From: Salipiger thiooxidans | GTDB taxonomy: Bacteria; Pseudomonadota; Alphaproteobacteria; Rhodobacterales; Rhodobacteraceae | Assembly (NCBI RefSeq): GCF_900102075.1 | Contig: NZ_FNAV01000015.1 | Coordinates: forward strand, 1-64,000 | Reading direction: 5' to 3' | Length of the DNA: 64,000 nucleotides | Shown here: positions 47,236-56,461 of the stretch, one piece after another | How the letters are laid out: each line of letters starts with the position of its first letter | Numbering within the stretch: position 1 is the stretch's first letter | Translations under genes and position numbers: made by a program | The notes under the pieces: model-generated | The model's database searches: none | Seen by the model: only the letters and a program-made list of their open reading frames with translations | What the model was told of the DNA's origin: nothing

Positions 47236-48195
47236 TCAGCTTGCCTTGCGGTACTTGTCGAGCCCGCCAGTATGCATGACGCGGCCCATAAGCGGCGCGT
47301 CGATAATCTCTTCCGCCTTGACCGCGGCTGCGATCAGCTTGTCCAGGTCGATGCCGGTTTCGATGCCAAGTTCATGGCACAGGAAAACCGCATCCTCCGT
47401 GCAGACATTGCCGGCGGCGCGCGCGTGGCCGTGGCCCGCGAAAGGACAGCCGCCAAGGCCCGCGACCGAGCTTTCGAACATGTCCACACCCATCGACAGG
47501 GCGGCATAGACATTGGCGATGCCAAGCCCGCGCGTGTCGTGAATGTGCATGCCGATGCGTGCATCCGGCGCCATCTCGCGCAGCGCACCGATCATCCGCT
47601 TGACCGCCTCCGGATTGCCCCAGCCCATGGTATCGGCGACCACTAGGATCGGCACCGGAATCTGCTCTTCGTCGCAAAGTTGCAGGATAAAGCGGAAATC
47701 GTCCAGTATGCGCTCCTGCGGCATGGGGCCTTCGAAGTTGCAGCCAAACGCCGTCATCACATAAGCCGCATCGACAGTGTAGCCTTCTTCCTTGTAAAGA
47801 CGGACCCAGTCGCGTTGTTTCTCGCGCATTTCGGCAGAGGAGCAATTATTGTTCGACTGCGCAAAGGCTTCGGACGGGTAGAACAACAGGCGCGGGTCGA
47901 TATCGACCTCATGCGCGGTCAGGGCCTTGCGAAACCCCTTGTCGTTCAGCCACAGCGACGTGTAGTTCACGCCGGGCTTGCGCTTGATACGCTGGAACAA
48001 CTCGCCGGTATCGGCCATTTGCGGCACATATTTGGGGCTGACGAAACTGCCCACCTGAATGCGTTTCAGACCGGTCTCGCTGAGCATGTCGATCAGCTCG
48101 ATCCGATCCTCGATCGGATAGATCTTCTTTTCAATCTGAAAGCCCTCGCGCGGGCCTTCTTCACGGAATTCGACGAATTTGGGAAAGTCGCTCAT
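47236..48195 (-). CDS. HMG-CoA lyase-like protein (DRE-TIM metallolyase)
   Basis: A 319-residue TIM-barrel lyase. The metal and catalytic segments are visible: His217 and His219 in MHIHDTRG, Asn263 in AAGNVCTED, and the cysteine loop GLGGCPFAGHGHARAAG (Cys250). The N-terminal motif is EGPREGFQIE, with Glu where canonical HMG-CoA lyase has catalytic Asp (GPRDGLQNE). The cysteine loop is longer than usual. A cleavage yielding acetyl-CoA or acetoacetate from a 3-hydroxy-3-alkylglutaryl-CoA analogue is likely, but the altered motif argues for a different substrate. It lies directly after the carboxylase genes. Confidence 0.87.
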   Translation of the reverse strand: MSDFPKFVEFREEGPREGFQIEKKIYPIEDRIELIDMLSETGLKRIQVGSFVSPKYVPQMADTGELFQRIKRKPGVNYTSLWLNDKGFRKALTAHEVDIDPRLLFYPSEAFAQSNNNCSSAEMREKQRDWVRLYKEEGYTVDAAYVMTAFGCNFEGPMPQERILDDFRFILQLCDEEQIPVPILVVADTMGWGNPEAVKRMIGALREMAPDARIGMHIHDTRGLGIANVYAALSMGVDMFESSVAGLGGCPFAGHGHARAAGNVCTEDAVFLCHELGIETGIDLDKLIAAAVKAEEIIDAPLMGRVMHTGGLDKYRKAS

Positions 48196-48199
48196 CTCA

Positions 48200-50206
48200 T
48201 CACTCCTCGGGTGCTAGGATCTCGGCGATGACCTGGCCGCGATCGACCATGTCCCCATTCGAGACGGATATGTTGCTGGCGATCCCGGCTGCGGCAGCGC
48301 GGATCGAGATCTCAAGTTTCATGGATTCCATGATCGCAATCACGTCGCCCTCGGCCACGGTCTGACCCTCGGCCACCTTGATCTCGACGATCATCCCGGT
48401 CAGCGGAGAGGCCACCGCACGATCCGCCGCCACATCTCCCCCCGCAAAGTCCAGAGGTGCGGCAGGACGGAAGACCAGACGCCCTTCGGGCGTGTCCATC
48501 TCGATCACCCCCGCGTGCAGCCGCGCGTTGATGTGGTGGACCGTGTCGCCCTCGCTCAGGCGCCACCGGCCCGGCTTGATTTCGCGGGCGGTCAATGTCG
48601 CCGCATCGCCGGTTTCCGACAGAACGGTGTAGCGGTCCTTGTGCTTGACCGGCCCGACGCGCAACTCTTCGGAGGCTCCGCCGGAATCGGTCAGTGTCAC
48701 ACGCTGTCCGGCTTCGATCGCATCGCCGCCCAGGCCAAGCCGCCAGCCGGTGAAGGTGTCGCGATTGGTCCAGGGGTCGGCACATAAATCACGACGCGAC
48801 GTGGCTACGAACAGAACGGCGGCGGCGGCCTTCCACAGCTCGGGGCGGGCCAGAGACCCTGCCTGTGTCAGCTCGTCGAGCCTGCCGTCGATCCAGCGGG
48901 TATGAACCTGCATCTGTTCGAATTCAGGGTCACGCGCCAACGCCGTCAGAAAGGCACGGTTGGTTTGCACGCCCTCGACCGCGACGTGGTCCAAGGCTGT
49001 CGCCAGCCGCGCCAATGCGGTTTCCCGGTCCGGCGCGTGGACGATCAGCTTGGCGATCATGGGATCGTAGAAGGGTGTGACCGCGTCGCCTTCTTCGACA
49101 CCGCTGTCGATGCGCAAACCATCCGGCAGGCTGAGCGTGGTCAGCGTACCCGTTGACGGCGCGAATTGCATCGCCGGGTCTTCGGCGTAAAGCCGCGCCT
49201 CGACCGCGTGGCCGCTGATCGCCAGATCGTCCTGCACCAGGCCAAGGCCCGCGCCTTCGGCAATGCGCAGGTGCAGCGCGACAAGGTCCAGCCCGGTGAT
49301 CGCCTCGGTGACGGGGTGTTCGACCTGAATGCGCGGGTTCACCTCAAGAAAAAAATACTCCTCGCCGGCAACCAGAAACTCCACCGTGCCGAGGCCGCGA
49401 TAGTCCAGCGTTTCGCCCAGGCGCACCGCGTCATGCGCGATATCGTCCAGAAGCGTGCGGGGCAGGCCCCAGGCGGGCGCCTCTTCGATGACCTTCTGGT
49501 GACGCCGCTGAAGCGTGCAGTCGCGTTCGAACAGGTGCACCACATGCCCCTTGCCGTCGCCAGCGATCTGCACCTCGACATGGCGCGCCTCGGGCAGGAA
49601 TCTTTCCAGAAGCAATCCTTCGGAGCCGAAGGTGGATTTTGCTTCGCGCAGCGCTCCCTCGATGTCCTCAACCAGGGTGGCCTCGTCGGTCACCAGGCGC
49701 TGTCCGCGCCCGCCGCCGCCACCGACCGCCTTGAGAAGGACCGGCAGGCCCATTTCCCGGACCTCCGCTGCGATCTGCCGGGGGTCCGACCGCGCGCCCT
49801 CGGCGCCCGAGATCACCGGCACACCGGCGGCCACGGCGGCCTCTTTGGCGCTTGCCTTGTCGCCGAAGCGTTCGAGCGTTTGCGGCGTAGGCCCCATGAA
49901 GATCATGCCGGCGGCCTCGACCGCACGGGCGAAATCGGGGTTCTCGGCCAGAAAACCGTAGCCGGGGTGGATCGCATCCGCGCCGACCGACTGCGCGGCG
50001 GCAATCACCGCGTCGATCTTCAGATAGCTTTCGGATGCCGGGCCTGCTCCGACGCAGACGGAGTGCCCGATTTCGCGGACATGCAGGGCGTTGGCGTCGG
50101 CCTCGGAATGCACGCCGACAGGGGTGATACCGCTGGCCCGCGCGGTGCGCGCGATCCGGCAGGCAATTTCGCCGCGGTTGGCGATGAGAAGCGTTTTGAT
50201 TTTCAT
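48200..50206 (-). CDS. Biotin-dependent acyl-CoA carboxylase, alpha subunit
   Basis: A 668-residue subunit with biotin carboxylase (1-450: ANRGEIACRIARTA, GYGFLAENPDFA, the ATP-binding GGGGRGQRL), a linker domain, and a C-terminal biotin carrier domain. The biotinylated residue is Lys630 in IMESMKLE. It transfers carbonate to biotin and on to the acyl-CoA via the beta subunit. Size and order fit methylcrotonyl/geranyl-CoA or propionyl-CoA carboxylases; the paired beta subunit points to the methylcrotonyl group. Its tandem TGATGA stop precedes the lyase start. Confidence 0.95.
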   Translation of the reverse strand: MKIKTLLIANRGEIACRIARTARASGITPVGVHSEADANALHVREIGHSVCVGAGPASESYLKIDAVIAAAQSVGADAIHPGYGFLAENPDFARAVEAAGMIFMGPTPQTLERFGDKASAKEAAVAAGVPVISGAEGARSDPRQIAAEVREMGLPVLLKAVGGGGGRGQRLVTDEATLVEDIEGALREAKSTFGSEGLLLERFLPEARHVEVQIAGDGKGHVVHLFERDCTLQRRHQKVIEEAPAWGLPRTLLDDIAHDAVRLGETLDYRGLGTVEFLVAGEEYFFLEVNPRIQVEHPVTEAITGLDLVALHLRIAEGAGLGLVQDDLAISGHAVEARLYAEDPAMQFAPSTGTLTTLSLPDGLRIDSGVEEGDAVTPFYDPMIAKLIVHAPDRETALARLATALDHVAVEGVQTNRAFLTALARDPEFEQMQVHTRWIDGRLDELTQAGSLARPELWKAAAAVLFVATSRRDLCADPWTNRDTFTGWRLGLGGDAIEAGQRVTLTDSGGASEELRVGPVKHKDRYTVLSETGDAATLTAREIKPGRWRLSEGDTVHHINARLHAGVIEMDTPEGRLVFRPAAPLDFAGGDVAADRAVASPLTGMIVEIKVAEGQTVAEGDVIAIMESMKLEISIRAAAAGIASNISVSNGDMVDRGQVIAEILAPEE

Positions 50207-50216
50207 GACTCGCGCC

Positions 50217-51824
50217 TCACATTCTGAACACGCCGAAATTGGTTTCGACCTTTGGCCTGCGCGAAGTTACGTCCAGCATGAGCGCCATGACATCGCGGGT
50301 TTCGCAAGGCTCGATCACGCTGTCGATCCAGAGGTTCGAGGCGAAATTATACGCGCCTTGAAAATCCTCGTATTCCTTGCGGATCGGGGCCTTGAAGGCT
50401 TCCTCCTCCTCGGGCGTCCAGCTCTTGCCCTCGCGCGCGTTGATCTGAGCGCGCACCTGCGCCAGCACGCTGGCGGCCTGCTCGGGCCCCATGATGGCAG
50501 AGCGGCCCGTAGGCCAGGCGAACGTTGCATCCGGCTGGAACGGGCGGCCCAGCATGGCCAGGTATCCCGCGCCGTAGGAGCCGCCGGTGATGATGGTGAA
50601 CTTTGGCACCCGGGCCGAAGACATGGCCGTGATCATCTTGGCCCCGGCCTTGGCGATGCCCATCTGCTCGACCTCGCGGCCCACCATGAAGCCGTTCACA
50701 TCCGCGAGGAACAGCAGTGGAATGTCGCGCTGGACGCAGAGATTGATGAAATGTGTGGCCTTCAGCGCGGCCTCGACGAACAGCACGCCGGTGTTGGCAA
50801 GGATGCCGACCTCGTGGCCGTGGATGCGGCCCCAGCCGGTCATGATGGTATCGCCGTAAAGGGGCTTGAATTCGTGGAAGTCGCTGCCGTCCACCAGCCG
50901 CGCGACGATCTCGCGGTTGTCGGTCGGCACCTTGGTGTCGCGGCTGACAATGCCGTAGATCTCCTCGACCGGATAGGCTGGCGCGCGCGGCGGTTCGGGG
51001 GTCTTGCGGGGCAGGGGCTTTTCGCCCAGATGGCTGACGATTTCGCGCGTGATCGCCAGTGCATGCGCGTCATCCTCGGCCAGGTGATCTGTCACCCCCG
51101 AAACGGAAGAATGCATCTTGCCGCCGCCCAGTTCTTCGGCTTCGACTTTTTCGCCGGTCGCCGCGAAGGTCAGCTCTGGCCCGCCAAGATACATGAAGCC
51201 CTGGCCGCGCACGATCACCACCTCGTCGCAAAGCGCGGGGATATAGGCACCACCCGCAGTGCACGGGCCCATGACCACGGCGATCTGCGGAACGCCGTCG
51301 CCCGACATGCCGATCTGCTGGTGAAAGATCGAACCGAACTGACCCTCATCGGGGAAAATGTTCTCTTGATCCGGCAGGAACGCGCCGCCGGAATCGACCA
51401 GCGTGATCACGGGCAAGCGGTTCTTCCAGGCGACTTTCTGGGCGCGGACATGCTTGCGCGAGGTCATGCCGAAATAGGTGCCACCCTTCACGGTGGCGTC
51501 ATTGGCGATGATCATACACTGACGGCCCTCGATCACGCCGATGCCGGTGATGATCCCTGCGCCCGGCGGCACGCCGTCATATTTGTTCAGCCCGGCAAGT
51601 TCACCGAGTTCCAGAAAGGGCGTGCCCGGGTCGATCAGACGCTCGATACGCTCACGCGGCAGGATCTTGCCTTTGGACAAGTGTCTGTCCCGCGCCTTTT
51701 CGGGACCACCGACACGTTGTTGCAGGCGAAGCGCATGCAGCTCGACGATCTTTTCGCGATACCGCGCGTCGTTTTCCCGGAAGTCGTCGGACCCGGTGTC
51801 GAGAAGGGATTTCATTTTTGTCAT
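50217..51824 (-). CDS. Acyl-CoA carboxylase, beta subunit (methylcrotonyl-CoA carboxylase-like)
   Basis: A 535-residue carboxyltransferase. Segments LVDSGGAFLPDQENIFPDEGQFG, MGPCTAGGAYIPALCDE and the FAATGEKVEAEELGGG region are those of the methylcrotonyl/geranyl-CoA carboxylase group rather than acetyl-CoA carboxylase. In the known leucine and isoprenoid pathways the product is hydrated and then split by an HMG-CoA-lyase-type enzyme, and both activities have homologues in this cluster. The start overlaps the ligase stop by 4 bp. Long motifs are given by their key residues only; substrate is inferred. Confidence 0.94.
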   Translation of the reverse strand: MTKMKSLLDTGSDDFRENDARYREKIVELHALRLQQRVGGPEKARDRHLSKGKILPRERIERLIDPGTPFLELGELAGLNKYDGVPPGAGIITGIGVIEGRQCMIIANDATVKGGTYFGMTSRKHVRAQKVAWKNRLPVITLVDSGGAFLPDQENIFPDEGQFGSIFHQQIGMSGDGVPQIAVVMGPCTAGGAYIPALCDEVVIVRGQGFMYLGGPELTFAATGEKVEAEELGGGKMHSSVSGVTDHLAEDDAHALAITREIVSHLGEKPLPRKTPEPPRAPAYPVEEIYGIVSRDTKVPTDNREIVARLVDGSDFHEFKPLYGDTIMTGWGRIHGHEVGILANTGVLFVEAALKATHFINLCVQRDIPLLFLADVNGFMVGREVEQMGIAKAGAKMITAMSSARVPKFTIITGGSYGAGYLAMLGRPFQPDATFAWPTGRSAIMGPEQAASVLAQVRAQINAREGKSWTPEEEEAFKAPIRKEYEDFQGAYNFASNLWIDSVIEPCETRDVMALMLDVTSRRPKVETNFGVFRM

Positions 51825-53212
51825 GGCAGGTCGGGGTATTCTCTCAGAACGAAGGCGACCTTGGCGGCGCCGGGTTTTTCGAACGTGTCGGGCGCGATCA
51901 GACGAACGTCGGCCTTGAAGACAAGAGCGTCGCGCAGACGCTGTTCGATTTTCTTCTTGAGGGCGTCGTCATCCGCCGGATCGCGGTCGGGACCGCGTTC
52001 GACGATCACCTTCAGCGCGCCCTGCGTGGTATGGCCTGCGAAATCGGCCACGATGCGCATGACGCCGTTGGTGTCCGGCACCATCTCGGTCACCACGCTG
52101 TTGATGGCCGACGGGAACACATTGGCGCCGCGCACGATCAGCATGTCATCGGTCCGGCCGGTGCAGCGGATCTTCGGGCCGGTGCGCCCGCAGGTGCATT
52201 CGGTGTCGATGACCTCGATATAGTCGCCCGACCGGAAGCGCACGACCGGGCTGGCCTGCCGCCCGATCGCCGTATAGATCATCTCGCCCTCGGCACCTTT
52301 TTCCCAGGGAATGATCCTGCCGCTTTCGGGGTCGAGCAGTTCGGTGATGATGTAGTCCATGTTGACCATATGCATCCCCGACTGTGCATCGCATTCGGCC
52401 CAGTAGGTCACGCCCAGATCGGTGCCGCCCAGCATTTCGCAGCATTTCGCACCCCAGGCCGCTTCGATCTTGGCGCGAATTGCCGGGATGCCGCCACCGG
52501 GTTCGCCACCGACGACAATTTGCTCGACGCCCAGCTCGGTGGCTTTGCATCCAAGCACCTCCGGCGCCTTATCCGCAAGGTGCAGAACGAAATTCGGGGC
52601 GCCCACGATGCAGCGCGGCCGCGTGTCGGCGCAGGCGCGCAGCAGCCGTTCCGCGCCACCGTCGGCGCCCACCGGCACGTCAATTGCGCCCATATACTGC
52701 AAACCCTGCATCACCGGGATGCCGCCGACAAAGCCTTTGGCCAGCGAAAACGCATGCAGCGCCATGTCGCCGGGACGCACGCCATTGGCGAAGAAACAGC
52801 GCGCCGTCATCTCGTGCCACATTTCGGTATCGGCTTCGGTCAGCGCCACGTAGGACGGGTTGCCGGTTGTGCCGGATGAGGCCTGCATCTGGATGATGTC
52901 GGCCATCGGCGCGGCCCGGTGCTTGCCGAAGGGCGGTTCCGCGGCAAGGCTTTCGCGGATTTCGGTCTTGTAGGTAAACGGCAGCTTCTGCAGGTCTTCG
53001 ATGGTGCGGATATCGTCGAAATCGACACCCGCCTCCGCGAACCTTTCCTGATAGAAGGTCGAGTTCGCCTTGAGATAGGCCATCTGCTCGCGCAGCCGCT
53101 CTTCCTGAATGCGGCGCACTTCGTCGAGCGGCGTGCCCTCGATCTCGTGCCAGAAGCGATCGTTCACCTTGTCGGCGGCGTCCTGCCGCCGGAAGCGCAT
53201 TCCAAATTGCAT
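51821..53212 (-). CDS. Phenylacetate-CoA ligase-like adenylate-forming enzyme
   Basis: A 463-residue AMP-forming ligase of the PaaK family. The start region FWHEIEGTPLDEVRRIQEERL, the nucleotide loop ASSGTTGNPSYV, the adenine-contacting GGTDLGV, and the hinge/C-terminal IRCTGRTDDMLIVRGANVFPS are diagnostic. Family members activate phenylacetate, benzoate-type and other aryl acids. The chosen ATG has GGGAGGA 4 nt upstream; the longer open frame is not protein-like. It heads the carboxylase genes (ATGA overlap), so the acid it activates is probably the entry substrate of this branch. Confidence 0.92.
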   Translation of the reverse strand: MQFGMRFRRQDAADKVNDRFWHEIEGTPLDEVRRIQEERLREQMAYLKANSTFYQERFAEAGVDFDDIRTIEDLQKLPFTYKTEIRESLAAEPPFGKHRAAPMADIIQMQASSGTTGNPSYVALTEADTEMWHEMTARCFFANGVRPGDMALHAFSLAKGFVGGIPVMQGLQYMGAIDVPVGADGGAERLLRACADTRPRCIVGAPNFVLHLADKAPEVLGCKATELGVEQIVVGGEPGGGIPAIRAKIEAAWGAKCCEMLGGTDLGVTYWAECDAQSGMHMVNMDYIITELLDPESGRIIPWEKGAEGEMIYTAIGRQASPVVRFRSGDYIEVIDTECTCGRTGPKIRCTGRTDDMLIVRGANVFPSAINSVVTEMVPDTNGVMRIVADFAGHTTQGALKVIVERGPDRDPADDDALKKKIEQRLRDALVFKADVRLIAPDTFEKPGAAKVAFVLREYPDLP

Positions 53213-53238
53213 GTCGTCCTCCCTTACAGGCCGCGCGA

Positions 53239-54399
53239 TCAGTAGGATCGCGGCAGGCCCATGACCTTTTCGCCGATAAAGCTGAGGCACAGCTCGCGGT
53301 TCACGGGTGCTGTGCGCAGCAGGCGTACCAGCGGATACATTTCGTAAAGCCCCGTATCTTCGGTAAAGCCCGACCCGCCATGGGCCTGAAGCGCGGCATC
53401 CACGGCCTCGATTCCGGCTTCGGCGGCGGCGTATTTGGCCATGTTCGAAGACGCACCCGCAGGCAGCTTGTTGTCGAATTCCCATGCGGCGCGGCGGGTC
53501 ATCAGGCTGGCCATCTCGACCGCTGTATGCGCCCTGGCCATCGGGTGCTGCACACCCTGATGCGCCCCGATGGGCTGGCCGAACACATTGCGCTCGGAGG
53601 CATAGGCCACGCCCTTGTTCAGGGCGAACCGGCCGATGCCGCAGCACAACGCGGCAAGGATAATCCGCTCGGGGTTGAGGCTGTCGAACAGGATCGAGAA
53701 CCCTTCGTCCACCTCGCCGACCACATCCTCGGGGCCGAGATCCACCTCGTCGAAGAAAAGCGTCCATTGTTCCTCGGGCAAGGGGATCGAGATTTTCACC
53801 CGCTGCTTTTCCACGCCCTTTTTCTTCAGATCCACGGCAAAAAGGGTAAAACCGTCGGTCTTGCGGCTGACTTCGGTGTGCGGCTTGGTCCGCGCCACGA
53901 CCAGACAGTAGTCCGATACCTCGGCGCCGGTGATAAAGGTCTTTTCCCCCGACAGGCTGAACCGGTTGCCCCGGCGTTTGGCCAGCGTGGTGGCCTTCAT
54001 CGTGTTGGATCCGGCCCCCGGTTCGGTGATCGCGAAACAGAACTGGATATCGCCCCGGCAGGCAGCCGGAAGAAGCTCTTTCTTGTGGAACTCGGACCCG
54101 TGGCTGGCGATGTGGGCCAGCGACATGGTCGGGCCGACCACCATCATCAGCAGCGGAATGCCGTGATTTGCGGTGCCCTCCATGAACAGGGCCATTTCGG
54201 TCATGCCAAGGCCGGCGCCGCCGTATTCCTCGGGCACCATGATCCCCAGAAAACCGTCATCGGCAATCTGTTTGAACATATCGTGCGGGAACTCATGCTT
54301 GCGAGCGTGTTCGAGCCAATACGCATTGTCATATTTCTGCGCCAGCTGGCCGCCATATTCGTAAATCTGGCGTTGTTCGTCGTTCAAAGTGAAATCCAT
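53239..54399 (-). CDS. Acyl-CoA dehydrogenase
   Basis: A 386-residue flavoenzyme. The flavin loop is FAITEPGAGSNTM and the substrate segment FSLSGEKTFITGAEVSDYCLVVART. The C-terminus (RLLRTAPVNRELCLSFIGEKVMGLPRSY) lacks the usual catalytic Glu at the YEGT position and ends like the dehydrogenase at 44345-45508, so the two form a subfamily. It may act on a different chain position or stereocentre from its neighbours. It lies 26 bp upstream of the ligase gene. Confidence 0.92.
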   Translation of the reverse strand: MDFTLNDEQRQIYEYGGQLAQKYDNAYWLEHARKHEFPHDMFKQIADDGFLGIMVPEEYGGAGLGMTEMALFMEGTANHGIPLLMMVVGPTMSLAHIASHGSEFHKKELLPAACRGDIQFCFAITEPGAGSNTMKATTLAKRRGNRFSLSGEKTFITGAEVSDYCLVVARTKPHTEVSRKTDGFTLFAVDLKKKGVEKQRVKISIPLPEEQWTLFFDEVDLGPEDVVGEVDEGFSILFDSLNPERIILAALCCGIGRFALNKGVAYASERNVFGQPIGAHQGVQHPMARAHTAVEMASLMTRRAAWEFDNKLPAGASSNMAKYAAAEAGIEAVDAALQAHGGSGFTEDTGLYEMYPLVRLLRTAPVNRELCLSFIGEKVMGLPRSY

Positions 54400-54408
54400 G
54401 GTGTCTTC

Positions 54409-55188
54409 TCAGCCTTTGAAAGCGGGGTCGCGGCGGTTTTCGAAAGCATCAAGGCCTTCGGCGACGTCGTCGCTGGGCAGCGCGCGCACCGCGGCGTCGC
54501 GCTCAAGCCGCATTTTCTGGTCGATGCCCAGGTCCGCACCTTCCCGTGCCAGACGTTTCATCTCGGCGATACCGGGGCGCGAACGGGTGGCGATCTTTTG
54601 ACAATACTCAAGCGCGGTCTGATGCAGCTCCGCATCGGGCACCACATAGTTCACCAGACCGGCCGCTTTCGCCTCGTCCGCCTTGAGCCAGCGGGCCGAG
54701 AACATCAGATCAAGCGCCCGGCGCTGGCCCATCAGCCGCGTCAGCCGTTGCGACCCGCCCCAGCCGGGAATCAGGCCGAATTGCGCGTGCTGATCGCCGA
54801 ATTGCGCGGTTTTGGCCCCGAAGCACACATCGCAAGCCAACATCAGTTCGATCCCACCGGCCAGACACAAACCCTGCACCGCCACTACGACAGGGAGGGA
54901 GGAGGTTTCGAGCGCGCGCAGGTTGTTCATTCCAAAAGCGATGAAATGGTCCAGCGCGGCGGGATCGTTCAGTTTACCTTTCACCTCGGCCAGATCGGCG
55001 CCGGTGCAGAAGTGCTTGCCTTGCGCCCGGATCAGGATCGACCGGATGTCCCGGTCGGCCTCGAACCCGGCGCGCGCGGCAGCGATGTGCTCATGCACTT
55101 GCAGTGAAAGGCAATTAAATTTCTCGGGGCGCGCCAGCTCGATAATGCCGACGCTGCCTTCGGTACTTACGGCGACCGGGTCACTCAT
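54409..55188 (-). CDS. Enoyl-CoA hydratase/isomerase family protein
   Basis: A 259-residue crotonase-fold protein. The oxyanion loops are HFCTGADLAEV and GLCLAGGIELMLACD. The first catalytic Glu is kept (GGIELM). The second is replaced by His (GDQHAQFGLIPGWGG where hydratases have QPE). It may be a hydratase with changed specificity or an isomerase/hydrolase. The start ATGA overlaps the upstream dehydrogenase stop, so dehydrogenation and this step are tightly coupled. Confidence 0.87.
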   Translation of the reverse strand: MSDPVAVSTEGSVGIIELARPEKFNCLSLQVHEHIAAARAGFEADRDIRSILIRAQGKHFCTGADLAEVKGKLNDPAALDHFIAFGMNNLRALETSSLPVVVAVQGLCLAGGIELMLACDVCFGAKTAQFGDQHAQFGLIPGWGGSQRLTRLMGQRRALDLMFSARWLKADEAKAAGLVNYVVPDAELHQTALEYCQKIATRSRPGIAEMKRLAREGADLGIDQKMRLERDAAVRALPSDDVAEGLDAFENRRDPAFKG

Positions 55189-56366
55189 TTCGCGGCTCCC
55201 TTCGCCTTCTTGTCGTATTGAAGCGCCATCCGCCCGGCCTTTTCGCGGGCGATCACCAGCTTCTGGATCTGCGCGGTGCCGTCGCCGATCTGAAGGCCGA
55301 GAACGTCGTTGTAACGCTGGTGATGCGGCAGGTCGGTGGTATAGCCATAATGTCCGTGCAGGATCAGGCACTGGTGCAGGATCTCGCAAGATACCTTGGG
55401 CAGGTACCATTTGCACATCGCCGCCTGCGAGGTGTGGGGCAGGCCACGGTCGCGCAGATCCAGCGTATAGTAGCAAAGCTGGCGCATCATGGTCAGTTGG
55501 GTTTCGGCCTCGGCCAGCGGAAAGCTGACGCCCTGGTACTGCACGATGGGCGCGCCGAACGCCTCGCGTTCCTGGACATAGGCCCAGGTTTCATCCACCG
55601 ACGCCTGCGCCGCGCCGAGGCATTCCAGCCCGATCAGCGCGCGAGAATAGTCAAAGCCTGCCATGATCGTGCCAAAGGCGCGGTCCTGTTCAGCCATCAT
55701 GTTTTCGGCCGGCACAAACACGTCGTCAAAGAACACCGATCCACGCCCGACAGGCTTGGTGCCGATGTCGTCGAAATGGGTGCGCTTGATGCCGTCCTGA
55801 TTGAGATCGACAAAAAACGCGCTGACTCCGCGCGACCCGCCGTCAGGGTCGCCGGTGCGGGCGAAAACCACCGCCGCATCGGCCTGACTGGCAAAGCTCA
55901 TCGAAGTTTTCTCACCATTCAGCCGCCAGCCGTTGCCGGATTTTTCGGCCTTCAGGATCAGGTTCGCCGCATCCGATCCGCCGCGCGGCTCGGTCAGACC
56001 CAGGCCAATGACGGCGTCCCCCGAAACGACCTTGGGCACCCATTCCGACGCGATGTCCTTGGAGGCGTGCTTGGCGACCATGCCGCCCATGAGCGAGCCC
56101 AGAAGCTGCACATAGCTTGCGTTGAAATCGGCATAGGCGATCTCTTCGACGATCAGCCCCGAGGTGACAGACGTTTCGCCAAGCCCGCCGAATTCCTCGG
56201 GCAGATCGGCGCCGATCAGACCCAGTGCGCCCATCTCTTTGATCAGCGCCCGATCAAAGGTGTGTCCGCTGGCGCGTTCCAGATAGCTGGGCGCCAGCTT
56301 CTCCGTTGCGAATCGCTTCGCGGTTTCGCGAAACGCTTTTTGATCTTCTGATGGCTGGAATTGCAT
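55185..56366 (-). CDS. Acyl-CoA dehydrogenase, cyclohexanecarboxyl-CoA dehydrogenase-like
   Basis: A 393-residue dehydrogenase. The flavin loop is GLGLTEPRGGSDAA. The C-terminal motif is QIGDGTAQIQKLVIARE, with Asp where medium-chain enzymes have Glu, a form I associate with AliB-type alicyclic acyl-CoA dehydrogenases. The ATG at 56366 is preferred over a GTG three codons upstream because GGGGAG lies 8-9 nt before it. It is the first gene after the operator-bearing promoter and probably heads the minus-strand cluster from 56.4 kb downwards. Substrate is inferred only. Confidence 0.88.
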   Translation of the reverse strand: MQFQPSEDQKAFRETAKRFATEKLAPSYLERASGHTFDRALIKEMGALGLIGADLPEEFGGLGETSVTSGLIVEEIAYADFNASYVQLLGSLMGGMVAKHASKDIASEWVPKVVSGDAVIGLGLTEPRGGSDAANLILKAEKSGNGWRLNGEKTSMSFASQADAAVVFARTGDPDGGSRGVSAFFVDLNQDGIKRTHFDDIGTKPVGRGSVFFDDVFVPAENMMAEQDRAFGTIMAGFDYSRALIGLECLGAAQASVDETWAYVQEREAFGAPIVQYQGVSFPLAEAETQLTMMRQLCYYTLDLRDRGLPHTSQAAMCKWYLPKVSCEILHQCLILHGHYGYTTDLPHHQRYNDVLGLQIGDGTAQIQKLVIAREKAGRMALQYDKKAKGAAK

Positions 56367-56406
56367 CGGTGCCACTCCCCATGACCGAAATTATGTTCTT
56401 CCCAAA

Positions 56407-56435
56407 AATCTAACAAATGTTAGAATACAGATCAA
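56407..56435 (-). promoter_or_regulatory. Promoter with TetR-type operator for the right cluster
   Basis: TTGATC (56430-56435), 17-bp spacer and TAGATT (56407-56412) on the minus strand. The operator TCTAACAAATGTTAGA spans 56409-56424 and overlaps the -10 box in the same register as at 14.44 kb. On the plus strand TAGAAT (56421-56426) could be the -10 of the divergent fadH-like gene, so one operator may control both. Confidence 0.8.
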
Positions 56436-56461
56436 GCGAATTTTTGAGGAGGAGGTGCACA

